The notes: generated by a model not told the origin, from the sequence alone. A stretch of DNA of 64,000 bases from Butyrivibrio sp. VCD2006 (GCF_000423925.1 NZ_KE384107.1:116030-180029); one strand, 5' to 3'; counted from the first letter of the stretch, positions 8,416-16,776 are shown. Numbers and translations: made by a program.

Positions 8416-9103
8416 TAAAGACATAAGGGAGCCACTTTTTGACTTCCTTGAAGAAACATACGGAAAAATAAGAATAATCGAAGAAAAGACCATGGGGAAA
8501 TCCCGGGCTGATGTTGTCATGGTAACCGAGGACAGCATCATTGGACTAGAGATAAAAAGTGATGCCGATACCTATGCCCGCCTTGGAAGGCAGGTAAAGG
8601 ACTATGACAAATACTATGACCGCAATATCGTTGTAGTCGGTACAACACACGCCCTGCACACCCCGGAGCATGTTCCCGATTACTGGGGAATCATCACTGT
8701 TGAAGTTGTTGATGGGGAGCTGGATTTTTACTTCTTTAGAAAACCCGGTATCAACCCTAAATTAACCCTGAAGAACAAACTCAGAATCCTCTGGCGACCT
8801 GAACTCTATGAACTTCAACAGATTTTCGACATGCCAAAGTACAAAGACAAGAGCAAGGATTTCGTCATCCCAAAGCTTGCAGAGCGCGTTCCCGATAAAA
8901 TCGATCCTGACGAACTCTCTTTTCACATGTGCAGAATCCTCTTCGAGCGTGACTACACAACCATTGGCTCCACCCTTAAGGAATATCGAAAAGGCGAACT
9001 TCAAAAGGCAATTGAATCAGAAACCGATCCTCAAAAACGCCTGGAACTTATGATGGAGCAAGCAGAGAAGGGACAAAGCTTTAAACGAAAAAAGCATTTC
9101 TAA
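8405..9103 (+). CDS. sce7726-like PD-(D/E)XK nuclease-fold protein
   Basis: 232 residues. The start is the ATG at 8405, inside the last codons of the AraC gene and preceded by AGGAAA; the longer reading from 8267 would lie within AraC coding sequence. Near residues 30-52 an acidic residue in SRADVVMV is followed by GLEIKSD, the D...ExK signature of the restriction-endonuclease-like fold. The opening MLHDKDIREPLFDFL resembles sce7726-family proteins, whose role is unknown. A nuclease-fold gene translationally coupled to a sugar regulator is odd. The C-terminus is Lys-rich and the gene ends at a strong terminator. Confidence 0.7.
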   Translation: MLHDKDIREPLFDFLEETYGKIRIIEEKTMGKSRADVVMVTEDSIIGLEIKSDADTYARLGRQVKDYDKYYDRNIVVVGTTHALHTPEHVPDYWGIITVEVVDGELDFYFFRKPGINPKLTLKNKLRILWRPELYELQQIFDMPKYKDKSKDFVIPKLAERVPDKIDPDELSFHMCRILFERDYTTIGSTLKEYRKGELQKAIESETDPQKRLELMMEQAEKGQSFKRKKHF

Positions 9104-9134
9104 ATAATTTACACAAATATCCTGTGACAATAAT

Positions 9135-9166
9135 AGGCGGCCTCCCGGTTAATGGGAAGCCGCCTT
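9135..9166. terminator. bidirectional terminator hairpin
   Basis: AGGCGGC and GCCGCCT arms with an inner TCCC/GGGA stem, between the convergent ends of 8405-9103 and 9198-11096. Confidence 0.75.
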
Positions 9167-9197
9167 CTAACCATCCGTCAGATGATGATACGACATA

Positions 9198-11096
9198 TTA
9201 TTTATAGACTATCTTAACTTTCTTGTTAGCCTTCTTTGCAGCTTTTTCGATCTGCTTTGCAATCTTGGAACCCTTTTTGACTCCTGTGATAGTAACCTTC
9301 TTTAAATTCTTGGCACCCTTAAAAGCCTTGGCATTAACCTTCTTCAGATTCCCTGCAGCTATGGTTACATTTTTAACCTTATTACCTGACACTGATTTAC
9401 TCTTAAGTTCAGTTACAGGATATTCTTTTCCATTGGCTGTTACAGTTGCTGCTATCTTAACTGTCTTTTTGTTTGAAGTCTTCTTTACAACAACAGAATC
9501 TCCTTTGGCAGATACTACTGCAGTAACTCCGGATTTATCCGTAACTTCCTCGTTTGCCTTGAGCCCTGTCTGAACCTCAGGTTCAGCTGCAGGCTGTGTT
9601 TGATCTGCAGGAGTTGCAGGATTAGAAGGTGTTGTCGGATTCGTGGGTGTTGCAGGATCTGTAGGTGTTGTAGGATCCGTGGGTGTCGCAGGATCTGTGG
9701 GTGTTGTTGGTTCTGTGGGTGTTGTTGGATCTGTAGGTGTTGTCGGGTCTGTGGGTGTTGTTGGATCTGTAGGTGTTGTAGGTTCTGTGCCGGACTGTGT
9801 ATCACTCCATATTGCATACAGAATTCTTTCCTCGCCCTCATTTCCCAGATAAGATACGCGTCCAATATCTGCCTCATCCTTATACTTTACAGGTCCATTT
9901 TGACTTAATCCCCAACCTAAAAATGTAGCACTATTTGATTTTGAAAACTCATTCTTCGGTAGTCTGATAGTTCCCTTAACATAAGCAAATGTATCATCCA
10001 TCGTTCCACTACCGCCATTTGCGTCAAACCTGATCTTTACCTTTCCGAAATTTCCTGCAAGAAGATCAGCAATATTCATTGACATGAGAGGTCTTCTCAT
10101 ACCAATAGCTATGAACAAATCGCTCTTACTGTCTGCTGAGAAAATCTGTTGCCAGGAAGATTCCGGCATTTCACTTATATTATAATGGTAAAAATCCCCG
10201 GTCGGATATGCAGTCAAGCCGGAAATCACAGGAGCTATTGTGTAATCACTGCCGGGAGCAATTACCTGAAACGTCCTCGTCACTGTCCCACCTGTAATCT
10301 CTGGAACCTCCTCCATTGCCGGTGTTGAATAGCATGTAGATAGATTTGCAAATGTGCCTCCTGAAATCTTTGCTGCTTCCAAACTAACTGCCTCAAATGT
10401 TCCACCTGTAATCTCTGAACGCTCATTAGCCTGCACCTCTCCAGTAAAAGTGCCTCCTGAGATTTTTGTGCCATACATCGTAACCGTGCCAGGAAAAGTT
10501 CCATCCTTGATTTCACCGCCGGATCCCCAGATCACATCTGTAAAGTTTCCACCTGAGATTATTCCATCATCCCACAATTCAACCTTTTTAGAAAAAGTAC
10601 CACCCTTGATTTCGCCACTAGCACATGTTACCTTCCCGTTAAAAGTTCCATTTATAATTTCAGGATTACTAGAGAATGCTATACCAAGAGAAACCTCTCC
10701 GCTGTAAGTTCCACCTGTGATTTTCCCACCACCAACTTTAAATTCCCCGGAAAACTCACCACCGGCGATCTCGCCACCACTTATTTCACCAGGCCCGGAA
10801 AAAGTTCCACCTGAAACTTTTCCACTACGTACATCTATTTTATCTAAAAAAGTTCCGTCCTTAATCTCACCTTGCCAAAGAAACACTCCCTTTTTAAAGG
10901 TTCCACCTTGAATTGTAGCAGCACCATCAAAGTAGATATAATTCGAATATGTTCCTCCGGTTATAACATCCCCATCATATAGTGTTATTTCCTCATCGCT
11001 TCCGGCATTGTACTCCTTTGCATCCGCAGTAATATGTACTGTTGTAATTACTGCTAATGCTGCCAGCATAGTTAATAGATACTTTGGTTTCTTCAT
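9198..11096 (-). CDS. Secreted repeat protein with GGTF repeats, InlB-like module and BspA-like C-terminus
   Basis: 632 residues from the ATG at 11096 (GGAGGAAGGG upstream); an ATG at 11195 would place 33 residues before the signal peptide. After the signal peptide come about 15 degenerate repeats of the type I-x-GGTF-x-G (residues ~45-290), which probably form a right-handed beta-helix. Next is a module like the InlB B-repeat (about 385-460, DANGGSGTMDD and TFLGWGLS). A 10-unit Pro/Thr linker (about 465-530) leads to a lysine-rich C-terminal domain (about 545-632) with half-LRR features (VKNVTIAAG, NAKAFKGAKNLKKV), also seen in the divergent gene at 11329. Cell-surface location likely, ligand unknown. 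No sortase motif is seen. Confidence 0.75.
   Translation of the reverse strand: MKKPKYLLTMLAALAVITTVHITADAKEYNAGSDEEITLYDGDVITGGTYSNYIYFDGAATIQGGTFKKGVFLWQGEIKDGTFLDKIDVRSGKVSGGTFSGPGEISGGEIAGGEFSGEFKVGGGKITGGTYSGEVSLGIAFSSNPEIINGTFNGKVTCASGEIKGGTFSKKVELWDDGIISGGNFTDVIWGSGGEIKDGTFPGTVTMYGTKISGGTFTGEVQANERSEITGGTFEAVSLEAAKISGGTFANLSTCYSTPAMEEVPEITGGTVTRTFQVIAPGSDYTIAPVISGLTAYPTGDFYHYNISEMPESSWQQIFSADSKSDLFIAIGMRRPLMSMNIADLLAGNFGKVKIRFDANGGSGTMDDTFAYVKGTIRLPKNEFSKSNSATFLGWGLSQNGPVKYKDEADIGRVSYLGNEGEERILYAIWSDTQSGTEPTTPTDPTTPTDPTTPTDPTTPTEPTTPTDPATPTDPTTPTDPATPTNPTTPSNPATPADQTQPAAEPEVQTGLKANEEVTDKSGVTAVVSAKGDSVVVKKTSNKKTVKIAATVTANGKEYPVTELKSKSVSGNKVKNVTIAAGNLKKVNAKAFKGAKNLKKVTITGVKKGSKIAKQIEKAAKKANKKVKIVYK
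9606..9791 (-). repeat. 18-bp tandem repeat encoding a Pro/Thr linker
   Basis: About ten units of 18 bp encode the pattern DPTTPT with E, N and A variants, in frame in the secreted protein. It is a flexible, probably glycosylated spacer, and such tracts can change length by slippage. Confidence 0.85.
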
Positions 11097-11328
11097 ACCC
11101 TTCCTCCTTGATTCTGAATATCCGATATCTCTTATTTGAAAATATAAGAGTCCCTTAATAATCAGTATTATAACATTTTCTTTTTGCTGTTTCACTTATG
11201 ATTTTTCGTTTATTTTCGAAGTTTTTATCCCTAAATAACATTTACTTTATATCATTTTATTGCTAATATAAAACCCGAGGGAACGCATTTAAAATGCAAA
11301 AAGAAAAAAGTTAAAAAGGGGAAATCAA

Positions 11329-12705
11329 ATGAAGAAAATAAGACTCAGTTTTTTTAAGGTCATGGCACCCTTGGTGCTTATGATAATCTTATTTGGATGC
11401 TCATCCATAGTTTCCAATGCAGCTACTACAAAAAAGGTTAGACCGGCACACGATATTCATACCGACAAGAAATGGCTTACGTATACCAGTGGATCTGCCG
11501 GCTACTACACAGAGCTTCTTGTTTGCAATAATGACACTCTGAAAGATAAGGTAATAGACTGCATTTCGCTCAGAAAGCTTGGTTCAAACGAGCCTGTTCA
11601 TTTCTGGAACGGCGGTATTGTTTGTAATTACAGATACATCGGCAAATACACATTTTATGTTATTCATTCTCCCGTAAAGCTGCCCGATTCATATGATACG
11701 CTTGAAGAATTTAAGAATGATGACAGATGCACCTTTGCTTCCCGAACCTACAATGTAACAAAGCGTGAAAAAAAGCCCAAAGTTAACTCAAAAGCAATCA
11801 AGAAAAAGAAGAAGCCTTATTACAGATTGAGCTGGAAAAACGGTGATTATGATATTATGGTTCAGGATCCGGAACATAACAAATGGTTCAGATCTGGTTC
11901 CTGCATTAACTCAACATATTATGATATAGAACAGCTGGATTATGATCAGAACATTGAAATATACACGATGACCAGCAACCTGGCTAAGTTTGCAGCCTCC
12001 GAACCAATTTACATAAAGGTTCCCGGCCTTAAAAACGACAATGGCGGTTCAGGTGGTTCCGGTGGCGGTTCAGGCAGTGGCGGTTCAGGTGGTTCCGGTG
12101 GTGGTTCCGATAGTGGTGGTTCCGGCGGTTCTGACAATGGTGGTTCTGGCAGCTCAGGTGGTTCTGATAATGGCGGCTCCGGCAGCTCAGGCGGTTCCGA
12201 TAACGGTGGTTCCGGCTCCGGTAGTGACAATTCCGGTACAGGCTCCGGTGCTTCAAATACCACACCTGCTCCAACAGTATCCGAAGCCAAGCCCGCTCTT
12301 CCTCTTACAACAACAGTAGATGGAATTACATACTACATCGACATCAATGGTAATGCTTCAGTAAAGAATATCAGCAATACCAAAAAAGCTTCCATAAACA
12401 CTGTTACTGTAGAAGGCAAAACCTACCCTGTTACCAGCATTTCATCAAAAGCCTCTAAAGGTAACGGAAATCTATCTTCACTGACAGTAGGCTCTAACGT
12501 TACAAACATTGAAAATAAAGCCTTTTTCAAATGTAAAAAGCTAAAGAACGTCACAATAACTTCAAATGCTTCCCTCAAGATTGGCAAAAATGCATTTGGA
12601 AAAATAAATAAAAAAGCTGTTATCAAGGTTGATGGAGTAAAGGGAAAGTCCAGAAAGAAACTGATTAAAAAGATTAAAAAACAAACTAATGCAAAAGTAA
12701 AATGA
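11329..12705 (+). CDS. Secreted Gly/Ser-linker protein with BspA-like LRR C-terminus
   Basis: 458 residues. The N-terminus is a signal sequence with a possible lipobox (ILFGCSS) and an alternative signal-peptidase-I site (SNAA), so lipoprotein or released form is uncertain. Residues about 40-235 form an unrecognised globular domain. A Gly/Ser/Asp linker follows (about 237-320). The C-terminal 130 residues contain half-LRR repeats (NIENKAFFKCKKLKNV, IGKNAFGKI), similar to the end of the divergently encoded 9198-11096 protein. RBS AAGGGG precedes the ATG. The pair probably display different heads on a common wall-associated module. Function unknown. Confidence 0.75.
   Translation: MKKIRLSFFKVMAPLVLMIILFGCSSIVSNAATTKKVRPAHDIHTDKKWLTYTSGSAGYYTELLVCNNDTLKDKVIDCISLRKLGSNEPVHFWNGGIVCNYRYIGKYTFYVIHSPVKLPDSYDTLEEFKNDDRCTFASRTYNVTKREKKPKVNSKAIKKKKKPYYRLSWKNGDYDIMVQDPEHNKWFRSGSCINSTYYDIEQLDYDQNIEIYTMTSNLAKFAASEPIYIKVPGLKNDNGGSGGSGGGSGSGGSGGSGGGSDSGGSGGSDNGGSGSSGGSDNGGSGSSGGSDNGGSGSGSDNSGTGSGASNTTPAPTVSEAKPALPLTTTVDGITYYIDINGNASVKNISNTKKASINTVTVEGKTYPVTSISSKASKGNGNLSSLTVGSNVTNIENKAFFKCKKLKNVTITSNASLKIGKNAFGKINKKAVIKVDGVKGKSRKKLIKKIKKQTNAKVK
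12040..12250 (+). repeat. Gly/Ser/Asp-rich low-complexity linker coding repeat
   Basis: GGTTCC/GGCGGT-type codon repeats encode GGSGGSG, GGSDSGGS and DNGGSGSSGG patterns inside the preceding gene. The minus-strand reading is Pro/Glu-rich and is only a shadow. Confidence 0.8.
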
Positions 12706-12757
12706 CAAGCTTCACTAAGCCCAAGAATAACTCGTAATACTATACTCAATCAATTTA

Positions 12758-12798
12758 GGCGGCCGCATATCTATAAATATGCGGCCGCCCTTTCTTTT
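12758..12798 (+). terminator. strong rho-independent terminator
   Basis: A 13-bp perfect stem (12758-12770 with 12777-12789, core GCGGCCGC) with a six-base loop, followed by CTTTCTTTT. It ends the 11329 gene and probably also the convergent Rpn gene. Confidence 0.9.
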
Positions 12799-12830
12799 CG
12801 TATTTGTAGTTATTTAGCTGCAAAATTTAA

Positions 12831-13688
12831 TTATTCAATTTTCTCTGCTTTCATCTTTCTTCTGGCAAGAATCTCCTCAGCAATTTTCTTCTCGTCATAA
12901 TCAGGCTCATGTGACTTGATAACTTCTATTATCTCTTGTATTGTTTCAACAGTTTCTCCCAGAAAATCTGCAATTAGATCTACTGATCTGCCTTTACTGA
13001 CATTGTCGTTTACTTGCTTTATAAGCCTCCTAAGATCCCCTATGTCCATTCCCTGCTCTAATTCATCATCAAGCATATCTTGTAATGTCATATATTCAGC
13101 CCTCCACCTTTTGTCCTCACGCGCTTCGTGCACCTTACGGTCAAGATTCTGTACCAATCTATTGTCGCTGATCTTACCTGCAATATAATCAATAAATGCC
13201 TCAAGGTCTTCTGATACATCATTCCTGTGTCCACCTGCACAGATGAAAATTCTGTTAGTGCCATCCTCCATTACTATTTGGTTATCCTCGTTGCAAGCAG
13301 GCCTGAAACTGTATTTATGATAACCCGCATCAAATGCGTCAAATGTACAGATAAAAATGATATAACTGTTAGGTAAATCCTTATACTTCTTACCTTCCTT
13401 GAGATAATTAAGATCCAGCATTCCCTGATAGTAACGACTTCTTCTGGGAAGTTCACCCTTCTTGCCGGTCTGCATTTCAATGTCAAAAACCTGGTTATTA
13501 TCGTCTAAGAAATAAACATCAAATCTGATTCCGTGTCCATCCGGCGTAAGCTTTATTGCCTTTTCAGTTACCGGATCTTTTACGATGCTACCTATTTTTC
13601 TTCCAAGGATCAGCTCTGTCATCTCTTTGCAGAGATCCTCATTTTCCTCCAGAATCTTGCAGAACATAAAATTGTCCGCAAATGTCAA
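12831..13688 (-). CDS. Rpn/PD-(D/E)XK family recombination-promoting nuclease
   Basis: 285 residues. The family signature is present: TFADNFMFCKIL at the start, FDVYFLDDNNQ (active-site Asp) then FDIEMQ (E-x-Q of the nuclease site) near residues 57-73, and RSRYYQGMLD. These proteins (TIGR01784, often called PD-(D/E)XK transposases) nick DNA and promote RecA-independent recombination. The best start is the TTG at 13688; no ATG is available in this frame between the preceding stop and conserved residues, and the gene starts 4 bp after the stop of the membrane-protein gene, so coupling is likely. The C-terminal third is charged and probably helical. Confidence 0.85.
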   Translation of the reverse strand: MTFADNFMFCKILEENEDLCKEMTELILGRKIGSIVKDPVTEKAIKLTPDGHGIRFDVYFLDDNNQVFDIEMQTGKKGELPRRSRYYQGMLDLNYLKEGKKYKDLPNSYIIFICTFDAFDAGYHKYSFRPACNEDNQIVMEDGTNRIFICAGGHRNDVSEDLEAFIDYIAGKISDNRLVQNLDRKVHEAREDKRWRAEYMTLQDMLDDELEQGMDIGDLRRLIKQVNDNVSKGRSVDLIADFLGETVETIQEIIEVIKSHEPDYDEKKIAEEILARRKMKAEKIE

Positions 13689-13692
13689 TTCT

Positions 13693-14139
13693 TCATAATT
13701 TTTTTATAAAATCCTGTATCCCAACGATAGCTGCCCCAGGCACTACCAGAATTGCAAATACTATATACATGACTATCGCATCTGTCGCGCTATCCGCATA
13801 CCATGGACCAAATGTATTTATCAGGACATGAGCTGCAACCGGAGCCAGGTATATCATAAGCGCTGCGAACGCCTGCAAAAGCTCATGTACATTTCTTATC
13901 ACAAAGATAAGCGCTCCCCATGTAAAGCAGAAATAGAACACGTCAAACAAATAGCAGTCAAAGGGCTGTGGTTCTCTAAAATGCGCTGAGATTCCCAAGT
14001 GAATAACATTAGTAGTAAGCAGTCTGTTTCCGGTAAAAGCACCGGCAAACAATATCAGAGACATAGCACCACATATGATAGTCAGTATCCAGAACAGACT
14101 GAGTTTTTCCGTTTTCTTCTTACTTTTCTTCTTAGACAT
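13693..14139 (-). CDS. Small membrane protein of unknown function
   Basis: 148 residues with a lysine-rich N-terminus (MSKKKSKKKTEK) and four likely membrane segments (about 13-35, 65-85, 88-108, 122-143). No family recognised. RBS AAGGAAC before the ATG. It is followed directly by the Rpn gene and preceded by the zinc-ribbon gene in the same direction, suggesting one transcript. Confidence 0.65.
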   Translation of the reverse strand: MSKKKSKKKTEKLSLFWILTIICGAMSLILFAGAFTGNRLLTTNVIHLGISAHFREPQPFDCYLFDVFYFCFTWGALIFVIRNVHELLQAFAALMIYLAPVAAHVLINTFGPWYADSATDAIVMYIVFAILVVPGAAIVGIQDFIKKL

Positions 14140-14239
14140 TTAATAGTTCCTTGAAATAATTTATTTCCATATTCACCCTCTAGCTGAACAATTGATGAAT
14201 CATTTCCGATCATCTTAGCATTATCATGGCGGTTCTGCT

Positions 14240-14461
14240 TTAGTGAATATCGGTATCTATTATAAGCTTTTTGCAACTATTGCAGAAGTAAGAGTCCATA
14301 GTTAAGTGCGTCAGCTTGAATTTAGCAGCCGAAAGACGCCCTATTCCGGCGATCATATCAATAGCTCCAGGACCTTTATCGCCCTCCTTCCAGGCAAGAC
14401 TGTGGGCATTCCCACCAAGAACTCCTTTTTTCATTTCTTTGCCACAATAGGGGCAGATCAT
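14240..14461 (-). CDS. DUF6487-like zinc-ribbon protein
   Basis: 73 residues. Two Cys pairs, CPYCGKEMKKG at residues 3-13 and CNSCKK near 60-65, form a four-cysteine zinc ribbon. The spacing and the NAHSLAW segment fit the DUF6487 family. Function unknown. The ATG overlaps, as ATGA, the stop of an interrupted small reading frame (14458-14571). Confidence 0.65.
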   Translation of the reverse strand: MICPYCGKEMKKGVLGGNAHSLAWKEGDKGPGAIDMIAGIGRLSAAKFKLTHLTMDSYFCNSCKKLIIDTDIH

Positions 14462-14571
14462 TTTTCTGATACCTCGTCTTTCTTTACTTCTTCTTTCTTT
14501 TTAAGATACTGGGAAAGTAAAAAACAGCCATTTGTAACTGCTACCAAAAGAAACTAAATACTAGGTGTCAT
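14458..14571 (-). pseudogene. possible interrupted small membrane-protein gene
   Basis: From the ATG at 14571, preceded by a strong GGAGGAGA site, the frame reads MTPSI, an in-frame TAG (codon 6), then FLLVAVTNGCFLL and a Lys/Glu tail, ending in TGA that overlaps the next ATG. A single sense codon in place of TAG would give a 37-residue one-segment membrane peptide coupled to the zinc-ribbon gene. It could instead be a short leader peptide. I cannot tell which. Confidence 0.3.
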
Positions 14572-14667
14572 GTGAATTCTCCTCCGAAACATTAGAATAT
14601 AAATAAGTTGTTGATGAAATAATCTTAATATTCCTATGCGCGGAATTATAATGTATCGGCGAGAAAA

Positions 14668-14692
14668 CTCCTTCCGACATAGTCGGTGGGGG
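14668..14692. repeat. IS605 left-end hairpin
   Basis: CCGAC (14674-14678) and GTCGG (14682-14686) with outer TCC/GGG pairs. It resembles the right-end hairpin and is the expected TnpA recognition structure on single-stranded DNA. Confidence 0.65.
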
Positions 14693-14707
14693 ATGAATCG
14701 CTGGCCC

Positions 14708-15166
14708 TCAGCGTTTCGCTTTGCTGTATCGCCCTGTTTTTTCATATTTTCTTTTGTGGTCATCCGTGCGCTGGCTTTCTATATATTTTTTCACTGTCTC
14801 AAGTGAAACTGATCCGGTTGTGGCGCAAAAATAGCTCCTGCTCCAGAAAAGAGCATCTCCCCACAGAAATTTTTCTATATGTTCACGGTATTTGATCCTG
14901 ACTTCTTTAGAGAGCTGGGACTTTAAGGTGTTGATCAGTTTTACCGGAGCAACATCCGGAGGCATGGAGATAAGCATGTGTATATGATCCTCGTCTGTCT
15001 CAGCAGAAATCATATCGCAGTTCATCCTTCCACACAGATAAGCGGCGTGATTTTTCATGAAATCCCCCATCTCATCGGTTATCACCTTTTTCCTGAACTT
15101 AGTGACAAAAATAATATGATAAGTAAGCAGGTAAACTGAATGTGAACCTCTTCTGTAGTTATCCAT
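14708..15166 (-). CDS. tnpA: IS200/IS605 family transposase TnpA
   Basis: 152-residue Y1 HUH transposase. The metal-binding HUH motif is DHIHMLI (about residue 59-65) and the catalytic tyrosine is in TVKKYIESQ near the C-terminus. The start is the ATG at 15166 after AGAAGGAG. It transposes single-stranded DNA by peel-and-paste. It is divergent from tnpB across a 92-bp gap, and its stop lies 15 bp from the left-end hairpin. Length and motifs are complete. Confidence 0.95.
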   Translation of the reverse strand: MDNYRRGSHSVYLLTYHIIFVTKFRKKVITDEMGDFMKNHAAYLCGRMNCDMISAETDEDHIHMLISMPPDVAPVKLINTLKSQLSKEVRIKYREHIEKFLWGDALFWSRSYFCATTGSVSLETVKKYIESQRTDDHKRKYEKTGRYSKAKR

Positions 15167-15258
15167 AAAAGCTCCTTCTAAAAAGAACAAATGTTTTGAT
15201 TACTCTTGGAAATTATGCTATAATACTAATATAATCTTTTGGAAAGGAAATCTCAACT

Positions 15259-16665
15259 GTGTATAGGACAAGGCAGTACAGAATAGCTAAAAACAACACA
15301 CTATACAGTTACTGCCAGGATATTTGCAGAGCATCTGCAGTTCTTTACAACAGGGCGAATTTCATCATCCGACAGTATGCTTCTGCCACAGAGGCATTTG
15401 ACTCTTACAGGCCTCTTTTTCCCAATCAGATGCAGGTGTATAAACTTGTAAGTGAAACCCTTGAAGGGACAAAATACCATGTAGTTGGCTCATGGCTTTC
15501 TTATAATGCCATTGACTATCTTCTGAAGAGCACCAGGGATAAGGCATACTATGGGCTTCCATCTCAGGCTAACCAGCAGATACTTAAGCTCCTTCTCAGG
15601 GATTACAAATCATTTTTTGAAGCAGTGAAGACATACGCCAAGACACCATCTGCATTTACGGGGCGCCCCCGCATGCCGGGATATGTATGCCGGGGAAAAT
15701 ACAAGACTGCCATCCTTACGAATCAGATATGCAGGATAAAGGAAGATTCTTATATACGTTTTCCTGGAACAACCAAGGCTTTAAGACTTGGCAGGGACTT
15801 TCCCCAGGGGAAACTTAAGGAAGTACGGATAAAACCACATGGTAAGGACTTTGTAATGGATGTGGTGATCGATGCCTTAACAGTGGGAATAGAGCCTTTG
15901 GATGACCGGGAAGTTCTTAAATTTCTTTCATCAAAAGATGACATTTCCGATATAAGGGTCATGTCGATAGATCCTGGTACGGATAATATAGCAGCCGTAG
16001 CGAACAACTTTGGCGCAGATCCCTTTGTGATAAAGGGCGGACTGATAAAGTCCGTAAACCAGTTCTACAATAAAGAAATGGGGCGGCTTTCCTCATGTGC
16101 CATGAAGTGTAATAACAGATACCGGACCAGGAAAATGAGTATACTCACTGAAAAGCGCAACAGGCGCATAAAGGATGAGTTCCATAAGATAAGCAGACAG
16201 CTTGCAGACTATGCGATGGATAACCGTGTGGATGTCGTAGTGATGGGGCATAACGTATTCCAGAAACAGGAAGCGGATATGGGGCATATCAGTAACCAGA
16301 ATTTTGTGCAGATACCAATGCTGATATTTGCAGATATGCTGAGATATAAGCTTGCTGAATACGGGATCAGGTTTGCGCTTACAGAAGAGAGCTATACATC
16401 AAAAGCGGATTTTCTTGCTATGGACGAGATCCCTGTGTATAAAAAGGGAAGTAAGTCTGACTATGTTTTTTCCGGAAAAAGGATAAAGCGCGGACTCTAC
16501 AGGCACTACGATGGGACAATAACAAATGCAGACATAAACGGAGCTGCAAATATCTTAAGAAAAGTATTCCCAAAGGTAACCCAATGGGATAGAGGCATAG
16601 TGGACATGCCCTGTTCTTTGGGATGCGTTAAGCATCCCAAAGGTTCATGCCGCTCTGCGGCATAA
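15259..16665 (+). CDS. tnpB: TnpB RNA-guided nuclease, variant lacking the zinc-finger cysteines
   Basis: 468 residues starting at a GTG (15259), with AAAGGAAA upstream. The RuvC-like residues are visible: Asp in SIDPGTDN (about residue 238), Glu in TEESYTSKADF (about 374) and Asp in NADINGAANILRK (about 424). The segment between the last two, where canonical TnpB has two CxxC pairs, has DEIPVYKKG...GLYRHYDG and no cysteines, a recognised subgroup. The last coding bases form hairpins of the omega RNA. TnpB proteins are omega-RNA-guided DNA nucleases that promote retention of the element. Confidence 0.93.
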   Translation: MYRTRQYRIAKNNTLYSYCQDICRASAVLYNRANFIIRQYASATEAFDSYRPLFPNQMQVYKLVSETLEGTKYHVVGSWLSYNAIDYLLKSTRDKAYYGLPSQANQQILKLLLRDYKSFFEAVKTYAKTPSAFTGRPRMPGYVCRGKYKTAILTNQICRIKEDSYIRFPGTTKALRLGRDFPQGKLKEVRIKPHGKDFVMDVVIDALTVGIEPLDDREVLKFLSSKDDISDIRVMSIDPGTDNIAAVANNFGADPFVIKGGLIKSVNQFYNKEMGRLSSCAMKCNNRYRTRKMSILTEKRNRRIKDEFHKISRQLADYAMDNRVDVVVMGHNVFQKQEADMGHISNQNFVQIPMLIFADMLRYKLAEYGIRFALTEESYTSKADFLAMDEIPVYKKGSKSDYVFSGKRIKRGLYRHYDGTITNADINGAANILRKVFPKVTQWDRGIVDMPCSLGCVKHPKGSCRSAA

Positions 16666-16706
16666 CAGAAACCTCTTCCGATGCAGAGTCGGTGGAGGTA
16701 GTTCAT
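16616..16706 (+). ncRNA. predicted omega RNA (reRNA) scaffold
   Basis: Three consecutive stem-loops span the 3' end of tnpB and the IS right end: an 11-bp perfect stem (16616-16626 with 16632-16642), a 7-bp perfect stem (16647-16653 with 16657-16663, containing the stop codon), and the right-end hairpin (16671-16699). TnpB guide RNAs arise from exactly this position, the guide being the flanking DNA after the right end (from about 16707). The 5' end is unknown and may lie further upstream in tnpB. Confidence 0.55.
16671..16699. repeat. IS605 right-end hairpin
   Basis: ACCTC (16671-16675) pairs with GAGGT (16695-16699), and CCGA with TCGG inside. Same orientation and core as the left-end hairpin. 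Confidence 0.65.
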
Positions 16707-16746
16707 ATACTCAGCTCAGCGAATAACATATGTCTATTTTTCCAAT

Positions 16747-16776
16747 AAAAATCGGGCTTCGAAAAGCCCGATTTTT
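16747..16776. terminator. rho-independent terminator after thioredoxin
   Basis: A 13-bp perfect stem (16747-16759 with 16764-16776, core ATCGGGCTT) with a CGAA loop, A-run on one side and T-run on the other. Ends the thioredoxin transcript and can act in both directions. Confidence 0.88.

Larger units (their letters stand above)
14651..16706. mobile_element. IS605-type insertion sequence (IS200/IS605 family)
   Basis: Divergent tnpA (Y1 HUH transposase) and tnpB are flanked by hairpins of the same orientation and sequence type at both ends (14668-14692 and 16671-16699, sharing CTTCCGA...GTCGGTGG). Both genes are intact, so the element may be active. These elements have no terminal inverted repeats and make no target duplication. 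The right boundary near TTCAT (16702-16706) and the left boundary are estimates. Confidence 0.82.

Noticed and set aside
9600..9908. Cysteine-rich plus-strand reading frame
   Set aside because: It is the opposite strand of the Pro/Thr repeat; low-complexity codons give an artificial Cys/Arg pattern with no ribosome binding site.
12009..12290. Pro/Glu-rich minus-strand frame opposite the Gly/Ser linker
   Set aside because: Shadow of GGTTCC-type repeats; no start signal and no conserved content.
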